DNA of 64,000 bases from Omphiscola glabra (GCA_964017045.1 OZ024796.1:21661510-21725509); one strand, 5' to 3'; shown: positions 26,690 through 37,444, numbered from the stretch's first letter. Made by a program: numbers and translations. The notes: generated from the letters alone by a model not told the origin.

Positions 26690-26860
26690 ATCAGGTATAG
26701 TTTGTCTGAGATCACATCATGTTATCAGGTGTAATTGTCTGAGATCACGTCATGTTATCAGGTATAGTTTTCTGAGATCACTTAATGTTATCAGGTATAA
26801 TTGTTTGAGGTCTCGTCATGCATATTCATCGGCTTTTATGTATGAGATCACATCATGTTT
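26690..26860. repeat. Short tandem repeat, about 31-33-bp units
   Basis: Four to five diverged copies of GAGATCACGTCATGTTATCA followed by GGTATAATTGTCT. A related GAGATCACG word recurs in the next array. Confidence 0.8.
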
Positions 26861-27024
26861 AACACATAAGAAAATGTACGTGACAAGACTTGTAATATCA
26901 CGGAAAATATAGTAAGTACATTAGCTTTCAAATAACTTAGCATAAATAATAAATACATGGTGATGTTGTAATAGAGCATTTATTTCTATGGTAATTATGT
27001 GTATCAATTTACGTTGTACCCACG

Positions 27025-27160
27025 TGGTCCGATTGTAAGAGATCACGTTATTTCTATGGGCCAACGTTTCAAGTGAATGAAATCACGTCATTTCTATGGG
27101 CCTACGTTTCAAGTGCACGAGATAAGATCATTTCTATGAGACTACGTTTCGAGTGAACGA
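27025..27160. repeat. Short tandem repeat, about 40-bp units
   Basis: Three copies built on GATCACGTCATTTCTATGGG and CCTACGTTTCAAGTGAACGA. The array shares the GATCACGT core with the preceding array, suggesting a common origin. Confidence 0.8.
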
Positions 27161-27228
27161 GATCCCGCCAATTTAAAATCTCTTAGATGTGAATGGGTTA
27201 GCTGAAAGAGACAAATTTGAGTCGACTT

Positions 27229-27380
27229 GGTGGCAAGCTTTAAATTCCCATTTGTAGTAAGGACTCGGCCACTTTTAAGGTGGATCTATTACTGTCACCT
27301 TTTTGGTGGCAAGCTTTATCTTGCCATTTGTAGCAAGGACTCGGCCACCTTTTATGGTGGATCTATTACTGTGACCTTTT
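27229..27380. repeat. Direct duplication, 76-bp unit
   Basis: GGTGGCAAGCTTTA.. through ..GGATCTATTACTGTCACC is present twice, starting at 27229 and 27305, with a few differences. It lies about 260 bp upstream of the long orphan exon. Confidence 0.85.
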
Positions 27381-27638
27381 ACCTGTCAATAATTTCAGCT
27401 CTTAAATTTTGTTTAGAAAAGAAATCCCCCTACTGGGTTAAGTTTAAAATTAGCAGTTTTTTCAGTAAAAAAATAAAAAGATCAAGCACACAATTGTCCC
27501 TTTCTTATTCCCGGATTTTTTTTTCAATGCTGGCTTATATTTCATCTGTTTTTCTAACCTATTTTTATATTTCTGGGATCGCACTGTCTGAGACGGGTAA
27601 GTATTGAAATACACTTAACAGATTTGTGTTTCATTCAG

Positions 27639-29178
27639 GTGGGAAAAAAATCTGAAAACAGTGAACTATACTCCACAGGTCCAGACGGAGCTGCGAAAAG
27701 AGCTGGAAAGAAATGTGCAGGCTTTAAAGCGAGCCGAAAGGCTAAAAGTGGCCGGCATCGTGGCGCAGAGGGAAGCGTTTTTACGACGAGTCGAGAGGAG
27801 GGAAATAAGCAAACGACATCTTGTCAATGTCAAGTCTGAGCTAGGAAAAATTTTGAGCTTGTCCGTCTCGGAAGACAACTCCGATGATATAGTTTTTCAA
27901 AGTGAATTTAAACCGATTGCGTCAAACAAAGTCAGGCAGGCGCCAGCACTGAACAGTGGGGATGTTGGTAAACGTGTGGAATTGGTCAACTTCCATGTCA
28001 ACACCAGGGGGATGAAGCAGGACGTGCCAAAAATGATTCAACGGACGAGTGTTTCGTTGACTTCGGAGATATCGTCAGAAACGACAGAGAAAATGGAAGA
28101 TCATCAGAGCGGACAAGGTGGTGGAGCCAATGGCTTAGATATAATGCAGATGAACACCAAAAAAGGCAGGCAAAATAGGTTTGAACTTTTGTCAGACGAC
28201 ACGGTCTCGAACGAAGAATCATCAAGGTATAATGAAACTTACAGATTACAAACTAAACACAATCAAAATGTACCGACGCTGTCTGTGACGTCGGAGGAAA
28301 ACGACCATTTGGATAGAACTGACGGAAATGAATTGTACTCTGTTGATGAAGCAAGTAAGGATGGGCGAGGAGACCCATTACTGAAACCCCGCTTTGCTGC
28401 CGGCATTTCGCTGCATTCTTCCGGCAATGCCCATACTCAATTGAAAGCCAATCGCAGTGGACTGCAACCGTTAAGACTTAACTGCGTAGGAGCCCATCAA
28501 TCCGATTCATTATTTTTATCTCCGCAAGATTGTTTAAAGATCAATAAGGCGCACGCTGAAACAGGAAGCACTGAACACCAAACAAGTGGCGGGCACCCAC
28601 CATCGCCGTCTGGTGATCTGGTAAGGGCGATAACTATGGTATTTATTGAAGAAAATGAAGAAGGCGATCTGTCCCCCAAATCGCTGTTCGACTTTGAGGC
28701 TTGGCTGGCTTACAACAGAAGGAAGAGGGGCTACTCGCGAGTTGTGGACGACGCTACACGTAGCACGGAGGACATGGAGGGACACAGCGGTGACACCGTC
28801 GAGTCACAGAGTGACAAACGGGGTCTAGGGGGTCACGTGACACTCAAACTTTCAAAGGCGTCACCACGCAGTTCAAGAATGCACTTGGGGAAGACGTTCC
28901 GCGAGAAAAGCAACGAGTGGTACGTGACCTTTCTTGAAACTAGACGTATACAAAATAGAAGCAAAACCTTCAGAGAAAAACTGGAAGTGCACGGCAGACG
29001 CCACGATTCGGCGCTGCCTGAAATCAAGACATTGGGAAACAGCACCGGGATGGGCATCGAGAACAATCGAAACACAATGAGGCGGGTCACTACGGAAACA
29101 ACGGGTCAGAGGTTGCAGAAGATGAGAGAGGAATTGCGAATGTTGGAAATTAAAGTTCAAAATTTCTTGTACTCATAG
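27639..29178 (+). CDS. Long orphan 3'-terminal coding exon, function unknown
   Basis: After a good acceptor (GTGTTTCATTCAG, ending 27638) a single frame stays open for about 513 codons to TAG at 29176-29178. There is no in-frame ATG near its beginning: the first is over 100 codons in. An upstream exon must therefore supply the start, entering in phase with two bases, and I could not place it. The protein is polar and basic. An N-terminal helix is rich in Arg and Glu (QTELRKELERNVQALKRAER and the next 35 residues). A long Ser/Thr/Gly-rich middle follows, with a short FDFEAWLAYNRRKRGYSR block near residue 350 of the exon. KTFREK occurs twice about 24 residues apart, and a C-terminal coiled-coil-like helix (QRLQKMREELRMLEIKVQNF) closes it. 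No enzyme motif, membrane segment or transposon domain is seen. Base composition is clearly more GC-rich than the flanks, as expected for real coding sequence. I do not recognise the family. Confidence 0.7.
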
Positions 29179-29316
29179 AACAGAAAAGCTGGTAACTAAT
29201 GGTGTGTGTGTGTTTTTAGATCAGCCTGTATATGCACTGTATTTATTCTGTTAGTTATTACATGAACTATGATGAACACAATAGTTTGTGCTGCCGTGGT
29301 ATTATTCTAGGTACTT

Positions 29317-29322
29317 AATAAA
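29317..29322 (+). promoter_or_regulatory. Poly(A) signal of the orphan gene
   Basis: A canonical AATAAA lies about 140 bp after the stop of the 27639-29178 exon, with T/GT-rich sequence (TTGTTGAAATTTTGTTTTTG) just downstream. It supports that exon as the end of a real transcript. Confidence 0.6.
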
Positions 29323-29422
29323 GCATGATAATTGTTGAAATTTTGTTTTTGACATCATTGGTACCCTTTAGCCTTCAAACTTTTGCTCAAATCTAACACC
29401 ACTGAACAGGTAGAGTCTAAAT

Positions 29423-29620
29423 CAGTGATTCTCAGCCTTCCTAATGCCGCGACCCTTTAATACAGTTCCTCATGTTGTAGCGACCCCCAACCACAAAATT
29501 ATGTTCGTTGATGCTTCATAACCGTAGAGTATATGTGTTTTCCGCTGATCCCAGGTGACCCCTGTGAAAGGGTCGTTCGACCCCCCAAAGGGGTCGCGAC
29601 CCACAGGTTGAGAAACACTG
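29423..29620. mobile_element. SPIN-like hAT MITE (SPACE INVADERS family), 198 bp
   Basis: Left end CAGTGATTCTCAGCCTTCCT, then AATGCCGCGACCCTTTAATA and CAGTTCCTCATGTTGTAGCG; right part CCTGTGAAAGGGTCGTTCGA, then GGTCGCGACCCACAGGTTGA, ending GAAACACTG. These blocks, in this order, match the non-autonomous SPIN elements I know from mammals (URR1 in rodents). The flanks GTCTAAAT (29415-29422) and GTCTAGAT (29621-29628) are an 8-bp target duplication with one mismatch, close to the hAT-preferred nTCTAGAn. Family assignment is from memory of the consensus, not from a search. Confidence 0.85.
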
Positions 29621-29686
29621 GTCTAGATATTAAAATGTAGAACGATTCAGAAAATTAGAATCTATCGCGATTAATTAAACTGGTAT

Positions 29687-29890
29687 CAGAGGCGTAGCTA
29701 GAGTGTTTGGCGCCCGGGGACGAGATTCGCGCCCGGGGACAAGATTAATTTTAAAGCGCCCCTTTTTTGAACCCTCAAATCCATTATTTTCATCAATAAA
29801 ATAATATCAAAGCACATTTTGGCGCCCTTAACTAGCTGGCGCCCGGGGACATCTGTCCCCCCTGCCCCCCTCCCCTTTGCTACGCCTCTG
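29687..29890. mobile_element. hAT MITE, 204 bp, with near-perfect target duplication
   Basis: Inverted ends are CAGAGGCGTAGCTAG and TTTGCTACGCCTCTG. The flanks ACTGGTAT (29679-29686) and TCTGGTAT (29891-29898) differ at one base. The repeated subterminal motif GGCGCCCGGGGAC is characteristic. A related but degraded copy lies at 59500-59635. Confidence 0.85.
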
Positions 29891-30334
29891 TCTGGTATAC
29901 ACTATGGTGAAGTAGTTTTTAAACCTTTTTTGTGTAAACTTACGTCTCTCGTTGTCATTGTATTATGGGACATGGTTTGAGAATATTTTTTGTTAACTTT
30001 AATACGTCAAGATTTCTCTAGGTATAGTCTTTGTGTCTAGACTAAACTTCCAACAAGTTCCTAGCCAAACATTTGAGGGTTAAAAATATAAGTCTGTTTG
30101 TCTGTTTGTTGTTGTTGGTGGTGGTGGTGTTTTTTTTTCTGTTTTTTTTTTTTGCACTGATCATGAAAATTATTATTATAGATTATTAAAATATAAATAT
30201 TAGGTTTAATTTAAAATGCGCACCAAAAAAAAAAAAATCTTCTCAAAGTCCCAAACACTTGAGTTACAGATTTTGAGTAGTAGATGTTAAACGTGAGCTC
30301 CATTGATCAAATTATACAAAGTGTCGCCAAGCAT

Positions 30335-30645
30335 TAGTATTCCAATGTGGCACAACTTACAATGGTCTTCCAATGGGGCACAACTTACTTACAGTGTTAT
30401 TCCAATGTGGCACAACTTACAATGGTCTTCCAATGGGGCACAACTTACTTACAGTGTTATTCCAATGTGGCACAACTTACAATGGTCTTCCAATGTGGCA
30501 CAACTTACATTGGTACTCCAATATTTCACAAAATAAATTGTTACTCCTATATTTGACAAATTACGTTGGTACTCCAATGTTGCACAAATTACATAGGTAC
30601 TCCAATGTTGCACAAATTACATTGGCACTCCAATGCTGCACAAAT
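30335..30645. repeat. Minisatellite, about 30-bp subunits in 60-bp pairs
   Basis: Subunits of the form TCCAATGTGGCACAACTTAC alternate with short linkers (AATGGTCT or TTACAGTGTTAT), forming 60-bp dimers at 30335-30500. They grade into diverged single units (GGTACTCCAATGTTGCACAA) up to 30640. Confidence 0.9.
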
Positions 30646-30993
30646 TAATCTCTCAAATTGATCTTATGAAGAGCTCGTGCCTTATCTTGTACACGGGCAC
30701 CTCGTAAATGATAAATTCTGAAAGGATTTATGTTAAGTGCTTTCCGAAACAATCTCACTCAAACATTTCTCTGGTCTCAAATGCAGATATTTAGGGGCGC
30801 TTACACTTACAAGCTGACTCACGTGTTTCTGAGTTTAGCGGCGGATATTTGGGGGTACTCTTCAGCTTGACTCACTTTTCTGTGAATTTAGTGTCAGATA
30901 ACTGGGGGAGACCGACAGACTTTCACAGCTTTATTATCATAGTTATTATCCCCCTCCAGGTAGATTTATCATCAGCTTTATAATTTATGGTTA

Positions 30994-31280
30994 CCGGAAA
31001 TTTGATCGAAAGAAATTTCGGCGACGGACAATTGATCGACGGTAATTTGATCGAACGGAACTTTGGTCGAATCTTTTTTTCAGTCCAGACCTTAAAATGT
31101 TCGTCAAATTTCTTTTTTAACGCATTATATTATATCGTAAAACAAAATAATGCGTTCAAAAAGAAATTTGACGCAATATTTTAACGTATAAATAAAAAAC
31201 GTTTCGACCAAATTTCCGTTCGATCAAATTTCCGTCAATCAATTTTCCATCGACCAAATTTCTTTCGATCAAATTTCCGG
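30994..31280. mobile_element. Foldback/MITE element, 287 bp
   Basis: Left CCGGAAATTTGATCGAAAGA is the inverted complement of right TCTTTCGATCAAATTTCCGG. Inside, the word GATCGAN(A/C)GGAAATTTGATCGA is iterated. A second nested inverted pair, CAAATTTCTTTTTTAACGCA and its complement at about 31103-31172, forms an internal hairpin. No coding capacity. Target duplication uncertain. Confidence 0.75.
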
Positions 31281-31289
31281 ATACGGTAC

Positions 31290-32030
31290 AGTCCCACTTT
31301 GTGATATTTAATTCCAATGCAATTGTGTGTGTATAGTATAAAGTAACGAAGTATGTTTGATAACAAAGCTAAGCAGCTATTGATGTGTTAATGTGACATC
31401 GTGCTTAGCACATTTCCATGTGTATGAATAACACCTTTTGTTGTCCTTTAATTTTTAGCTTGGAGATATCAATAAATTGGATTTTAAATGATAAACATTT
31501 AGATATTAGGTTTATCTGTTAGGTCTGCCATTCAATGTGGAGGGAAGAGATAGAGAGAAGGCCATTCAATGTAGTAGGGAGTGATAGAAAGAAGGTCATT
31601 CAATGTAGTATGAAGAGATAGAAAGAAGGTATGGTCTACCCAGGACGCCATTGGGGGGGGGGGTCGGAGTTGTCTATTTCGGTCCGCTGTGTTAACTAGA
31701 TAGTAAAGTCGTGTGAGTGACGTAGGAAAAGATCAGTCTCAATAACTTTTTCAGACTAATCTGACTATTTCATTCATACGGATAACAACAAGAGATAATA
31801 CACAATTACCTTTCAACTGCAAGCCCTCATCATTTAAACAACAATTTAAAAAAAAAACAGAAGAGAATAAAATAAGAATTTAGCAGGCAATTATTCAAAT
31901 AAATGGATGTTTTATTTGTTATACTAATGCGTTTCAACATATTGAAATTCACAAATAAATGATTTTATAAAGTAATTAATGTTATATTATTTAGAGATAA
32001 TATCATAGTAAAATCATTTTGATTTATTAT
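31290..32030. other. Intergenic, no gene seen
   Basis: A short direct repeat near 31515-31630 (GGCCATTCAATGTAGTAGGG, about 3 copies with GAGATAGAAAGAAGG) and a poly-G run at 31653-31663 are the only structure noticed. Confidence 0.4.
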
Positions 32031-32039
32031 TTTGCACCT

Positions 32040-33720
32040 CAGATTTGCTATCCATCCACCCCTGTGGCACTACAGCTCATGCAGGGCTTTGGCCTGCTTC
32101 ACAACATCCTACCACTCAGATCTAACTGATGTTTTTCTGTTCCATGCTTGGATTCCCAGCTGCTGCAGATCCCTCTCAACGTTATCCATGTATACACCTA
32201 GGTTTGCCTTTGAGCCGTTTTCCTCTGAGGTTTTGGTGGTGTACCCTCTTCACTCCTCTCTCATTTGACATTCTTTTTAAGTGTCCAGCCCAGCGCAGTT
32301 TGCCTTTTTAAAAAATTTCTGCTACTAGTACTAGTGTGGGATTATGATAGACCATAAAATTCCTGGATTGTTCATATTCTCCTTCCACATTCATCCTTTG
32401 TTGGTCCATATATTTTCCGGAGAACTTTTCTCTCCCATGTGTTTAATGGGTTTTCTGTCATTTTTGTTAGGGTCCAAGTTTTACTTGTTACAACTTGTCT
32501 GATTACAGTTTTATATATAGTTTGCTTAATTTCTTGTAATGGTTTTAGTTTTGAGTATTTCCTGACTACTGACGTATACCCTGTTTCCGGGCGATATTCT
32601 TATTATTATTTCTGTTAGTAATTGATTTCTTTCATTTAATAAAGATCATGGTTAGTTGAAATTATTTACTTTTTCAAAAGTGTGAATTCTAATATAAATG
32701 GGTTTTGTATTTAAGTGTCTTATAATTCAATAAAAGCTTTTGATATATCTTTACTATTTTTCCGCAACAGTGCTATGTCATCATCTTTCCCTGAAACAAA
32801 GTTTATATGAGTCGGATCCCATTCTCATTGGATTCTGCATGCAGACTCTCCTTGCCAATAGTTGGCTCATTAACAAATTTTCTATCCCTATTTTGACATT
32901 TAAGTCGCCAATCACTGTTTTAATATCATGTCGTGGTGCCTCTTCATATGTCTTTTCAAGCGTCTCCTAAAAGGAGTTTGTTTTAACCGACCTTATGTAT
33001 CTTCGGTGGTAGCATGAACATTTATAAATGTTATATTAAACATTCTCCCTCGCACACGCAAAAGAGCACATTCTTTCATTCTCTAATTTCAAAGCTATGA
33101 CAGCACCAACGTCTTCTTTCTTCGCAGCAAATCCTGTCCCAAAACGGTTTGTGTTGTTGCCACTATAAAATATGGTGTAGTCTTTTGTCTTGAGGATGTC
33201 TGCATTTTTTCATAGAATTTTCTGCAATGCAGCAATAGATATTTTATATTTAATTAGTTGATCTATTACTATTAGGTTGGCTATTGCCGCCTGCTTTAAA
33301 CAGGCTTACCAAAGTCGCAATCCAAAAATCATGTCCATATCCAGGCATTGGCCGATTTCCATTAGAATCAGCACGGTTTTTATCTTGTTGTTTGGCTTCC
33401 ATAACGATTTCTTTTCACATGGCCGGTTGTTAGCTCTGTCCACGGACGTCTGGGGTGCTGCTCCTTACAGCTCTCTCAGGGTAGCTGCCTTAATTTTCGG
33501 GTAAGGTTCCTAAGACTTTGTGGATCCTTCCACTTCCTACAAGGCAGTAGGTTCTGATGTTGGTCCGGCCCGGGTATTTTTTTCCCAGTACCCGTCATAC
33601 CTGTTGGGCTTTCCCCTATCCGCCACCTGGGGAGGCTCTCGGTGGAAGATCAGTATCTCCGAACGAGCCTCAGATTGTTAAGGTTCATAAAACACACTGT
33701 GGGGGAACCACTGCAACCAC
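32040..33720 (-). mobile_element. Decayed RTE-like LINE: endonuclease and C-terminal pieces
   Basis: Read on the minus strand, 33190-33000 gives NTNRFGTGFAAKKEDVGAVI and FNITFINVHATTEDT. 32960-32760 gives HDIKTVIGDLNVKIGIEN. Together these are the apurinic endonuclease blocks of a non-LTR element (the GDLN-K-G motif is intact). 32310-32100 gives the C-terminal KLRWAGHLKRM-like and KRLKGKPRC-like blocks. The reverse-transcriptase core between them is lost or unrecognisable. 33540-33720 is GC-rich and may be the element's 5' UTR. Confidence 0.75.
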
Positions 33721-33724
33721 TTAT

Positions 33725-34750
33725 ACTCACATGAATTCTTAGCCGATTATTAATCAATGAATGAGCCAAACGGAAAAAAAAAAGTAAGGCGAGGTCAAAT
33801 GTAATCCGGACACTATTGTGTCAAGTCTGAGCTGTATTTCGTTGAAGCTTTGAACAACTATCAAAACCTTTTAATACATTGAAGAACATGTTTGTATTTT
33901 ATTAAGTAGTGACCAGTCGTTGTCCCATTAACAGTAAGAAGGATTTTTGAAGCCCTTCACAGTAGGTGTTTCCATTTGGGGCGATTGGTTCAAAGTAGCT
34001 GCTAACATCATTTTCTTTCCCCCGTACCCCTTCATTAGACTTTTCATTTATGAGTACCCCTCCCCCTATAAAAAATATGGCTTCTCAAAAATGAACGGCT
34101 ATAAAAAACAACAATCTTTTTTCCGTTTTCGCCATTATCATTATGTTTTACTTACCCCCAAGCGGTCCACCGCTTACCCCCAAGCAGTCCACCCAGGGCA
34201 ATGGTACGCATACCACCATATGTTGGGAACCGCTGGTTTAAAGGAACTAACAATAACAACCGCATTATCGAAAGATTAAATTTCCCCATGGCGATTGTAA
34301 TCTGAAATACAAGACAGAACTTTTTCTGGCACAGCCGCAAGCGTTTTGACGTAACTTCCGTTTACAAAAGGGAGAAATCGATCAACACCAAAGCCGTAAA
34401 ACATTTTAATTTTCAGCGGACCGCGAACATGGAAAGGGAGAATTGTTGTTGTTTTTTTCCTCCCATGCTGCTGAAGATTAAAAAGTCTTAAGAGGACGGT
34501 GACTCATTCTTCAATGTTACACCTCACTACTTTTATATCACAAACATAAAAGAGAAGAACCCAATTTGAAAAGTAAATTATTAAAGCCGCAGGATCAAAT
34601 TTGGAGTGCCATAAAAATGAAAATATTGGTTGGACCAGTAGATGACGTCGAGTCACCATGGCTTCTTAAAATGTGTAACTGCGTTTGAATTGTCATGGGT
34701 GGTGGGGGGGGGGCGTGGCTAGCAAAAGTTGCAACCACAGTAAAGTCTGT
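33725..34750. other. Intergenic with a MITE end
   Basis: Near 34205-34232, CCACCATATGTTGGGAACCG followed by CTGG looks like the right end of a hAT MITE; a left end was not identified. The rest shows no exon or ordered repeat. Confidence 0.35.
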
Positions 34751-34755
34751 CCCCC

Positions 34756-35527
34756 GAATACATTCAGTTTTGTCTATCCTCGAATACATTCAGTTTTGTC
34801 TGTCTCCGAATACATTCAGTTTTGTCTATCCTCGAATACATTCAGTTTTGTCTATCCTCGAATACATTAACTTTTGTCTGTCTCCGAATACATTCAGTTT
34901 TGTCTATCTCCGAATACATTCAGTTTTGTCTATCTCCGAATACATTCAGTTTTGTCTATCTCCGAATACATTCAGTTTTGTCTATCTCCGAATACATTCA
35001 GTTTTGTCTGTCTCCGAATCCATTCAGTTTTGTATATCCTCGAATACATTCAGTTTTGTCTTTCTCCGAATACATTCAGTTTTGTCTGTCTCCGAATACA
35101 TTCAGTTTTGTCTATCCTCGAATACATTCAGTTTTGTCTATCCTCGAATACATTAACTTTTGTCTGTCTCCGAATACATTCAGTTTTGTCTATCTCCGAA
35201 TACATTCAGTTTTGTCTATCTCCGAATACATTCAGTTTTGTCTATCTCCGAATACATTCAGTTTTGTCTGTCTCCGAATCCATTCAGTTTTTTATATCCT
35301 CGAATACATTCAGTTTTGTCTATCTCCGAATACATTCAGTTTTGTCTGTCTCCGAATCCATTCAGTTTTGTATATCCTCGAATACATTCAGTTTTGTCTA
35401 TCTCCGAATACATTCAGTTTTGTCTGTCTCCGAATCCATTCAGTTTTGTATATCCTCGAATACATTCAGTTTTGTCTATCTCCGAATACATTCAGTTTTG
35501 TCTATCTCCGAATACATTCAGTTTTGC
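34756..35527. repeat. 26-bp minisatellite with higher-order periodicity
   Basis: Close to 30 tandem copies of CGAATACATTCAGTTTTGTC plus TATCTC. Variant units recur at fixed distances. The ..CATTAACTTTTG.. variant at 34859 and 35145 is 286 bp apart (11 units). The CGAATCCATTCAG variant at 35275, 35353 and 35431 is 78 bp apart (3 units). Because 26 is not a multiple of 3, each copy shifts frame; long open frames here (up to 242 codons) are artefacts. Confidence 0.95.
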
Positions 35528-35529
35528 CA

Positions 35530-36015
35530 ATGAAAAAAAAAATCAGCTGATTAGAAGATGTATATGTGAACTTTTTCTATAACGAATAGGTCTTCGGGAA
35601 AAAAAAAAGATAAGCCCACATATTTTCATTGCAACTTCTAAATCTCTCTCAACAGCCACGTGCGTGAGCTTCACAAAACAGTAAGGGAACAAAGCGACAC
35701 AAGCATCCGAAAAGTGCCACTTCTGACTCAAGATTCAATTCTTGGCACTTGAGGCTGCTCCACAAGGCAATGTTTTCCCCACGCAGCACTTGGTGTCCAT
35801 TTGTGCGCACGTGAGGTGTTTTGTTAGAGCCGTCATTCAAACTGATGTTTTATTAGGTGTTTTTCTTCCCTCCCCTTTTTCGTCTGCGGCTACACTTTGT
35901 CTCTTTATTTTGACACTTTGTCTTCAGATCAGAGAGACAGAATTGAGGACAGAATGTAAAATCAATATCAACAGGTCTGAACTAAATTTATATCGTAATG
36001 TAAACCATTCACAGG
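35530..36015. other. Spacer between two minisatellites
   Basis: Unique-looking sequence of about 490 bp between the 26-bp and 27-bp arrays. Overlapping short frames on both strands carry no recognisable domain. Confidence 0.35.
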
Positions 36016-36016
36016 G

Positions 36017-36425
36017 ACCATTTTAGTGGTGTTACTTTTGTGACACATTTTAGTGGTGTTACTTTTTTGACACATTTTAGTGGTATTACTTTTGTGACAC
36101 ATTTTAGTGGTATTACTTTTGTGACACATTTTAGTGGTATTACTTTTGTGACACATTTTAGTGGTGTTACTTTTGTGACACATTTTAGTGGTATTACTTT
36201 TGTGACACATTTAAGTGGTGTTACTTTTGTGACACATTTTAGTGGTATTACTTTTTGTGACACATTTTAGTGGTGTTACTTTTGTGACACATTTTAGTGG
36301 TGTTACTTTTGTGACACATTTTAGCGGTGTTACTTTTGTGACACATTTTAGCGGTGTTACTTTTGTGACACATTATAGTGGTGTTACTTTTGTGACACAT
36401 TTTAGCGGTGTTACTTTTGTGACCA
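36017..36425. repeat. 27-bp minisatellite
   Basis: About 15 copies of ATTTTAGTGGTGTTACTTTT plus GTGACAC. Copies alternate mainly at one site (GTGTT or GTATT) and, towards the right end, AGTGG becomes AGCGG. As 27 is nine codons, open frames run through the array on both strands without implying a gene. One +T unit near 36255 shifts the frame. Confidence 0.95.
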
Positions 36426-36429
36426 TGGA

Positions 36430-37160
36430 CATGGGGGGGGGGGGGAAAGGGAGCACTGCCCAAGTGCCAACATCAGGGGCGGCCAAAATCGCAAATCCAC
36501 TCGATGAAATTTAAAAAAAATGAAAAAATAAATTAACAAAAATAATATATATATATATTTATATATATAAGATTGTGTGTTATCATTTGTTGATGAAACG
36601 TGGGGGGTGGGGTGGGGGTGAGGGGGCTTTTTCATACTTTGCCCCTGGCGTATGTTCTCCTTCGCACGGTCTTGACTGTGACATATTGGATTGGCATTAC
36701 TTTTGTGACAAATAGTATTGATGGTAATTTGGCGAGCAGAAAGAAATCAAAAGTTTCTGTATGCCATGTTGGGTAAGGAATCTCCGCAAGCGTGTTTTTT
36801 TTAAAATAATTAAAAAAAAAAAAAGTCAAACCCAGGAAACTCAATTGCCTAAAATTTAAGCATTTCATTATAATACTAAAGAACTGCCGCATGTCAATAT
36901 CTTCAAGTTACCAAATAAGGTTTTCCACAAAACGAAGACAGCCTTTGTAACGGGTCCTCCAATGAGCTACCATTCATTCACAAATGCCTATGTTAGCCTG
37001 TTTCATGGTAAAAATCTATACCATTATAAAACCCACAGTAGAGTAGTAAGTGTATTGATCTTTATCTGAAAAGGAGATGAAATGGGTTAAACACGACCAT
37101 TACTTTCTGCACTATTTTAAGCTTGCTGTTTAACACCAAGGGAAGGCGCCAAAGCGTCAC
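36430..37160. other. Intergenic, possible degraded MITE
   Basis: AGGGGCGGCCAAAATCGCAA near 36475 and CTTTGCCCCTGGCG near 36637-36650 could be inverted ends of a degraded MITE. A G-tract (36433-36444) and an (AT)n run (36545-36570) are present. No exon seen. Confidence 0.3.
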
Positions 37161-37167
37161 TGCCAAG

Positions 37168-37236
37168 CTGACGCAGAGATAACCAAGAGCTGACGCAGAG
37201 ATAACCAAGAGCTGACGCAGAGATAACCAGGAGCTG
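37168..37236. repeat. 22-bp direct repeat, three copies
   Basis: GCTGACGCAGAGATAACCAA is repeated three times in tandem, with the last unit changed to AACCAGGAGCTG. Confidence 0.85.
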
Positions 37237-37282
37237 TTCCCGAGTCGAAGCCCGAATCTGCTCAACCCCCAACACACAAAAG

Positions 37283-37440
37283 CAGACCAGTTTACCCCAA
37301 AACTCTTAAAATCGTAACATATCATCACAAAATCGTTCAGTACATTATCTTAATAGTAAAAATTAAACATACAGTATATATAATGTATACACCTCAAAAT
37401 CGTACATTGTACGCCCAAATCGTAAGAGTAAACATGTCTG
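37283..37440. mobile_element. Short copy (158 bp) of the CAGACC..GTCTG repeat family
   Basis: Left end CAGACCAGTTTACCCCAAAA; right end CGTAAGAGTAAACATGTCTG. The ends are inverted relatives. The interior words TCTTAAAATCGTA and ACAGTATATATAATGTATAC are shared with the 735-bp copy at 41840-42574. CAAAAG flanks both sides (37277-37282 and 37441-37446), a possible 6-bp target duplication. Confidence 0.75.
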
Positions 37441-37444
37441 CAAA

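Noticed and set aside
26520..26912. 130-codon plus frame with LRSRHVIRY-type repeats
   Set aside because: The repeated peptide comes from the roughly 32-bp tandem array; no independent coding evidence.
27227..27607. 126-codon plus frame ending at a GTAAGT donor, as first exon of the orphan gene
   Set aside because: Joining its donor (27596/27597) to the acceptor at 27638 gives the wrong phase, and the intron would be only about 42 bp; half of the frame lies in a 76-bp duplication.
34695..35582. Long plus-strand open frames up to 242 codons
   Set aside because: They are read-through of a 26-bp tandem repeat in all three frames; the translations are the same short peptide cycling through frames.
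35968..36514. Open frames on both strands with 9-residue peptide repeats (such as THFSGVTFV)
   Set aside because: The 27-bp unit is nine codons, so any frame free of stops in one unit stays open; no start context, splice signals or non-repeat coding flank.
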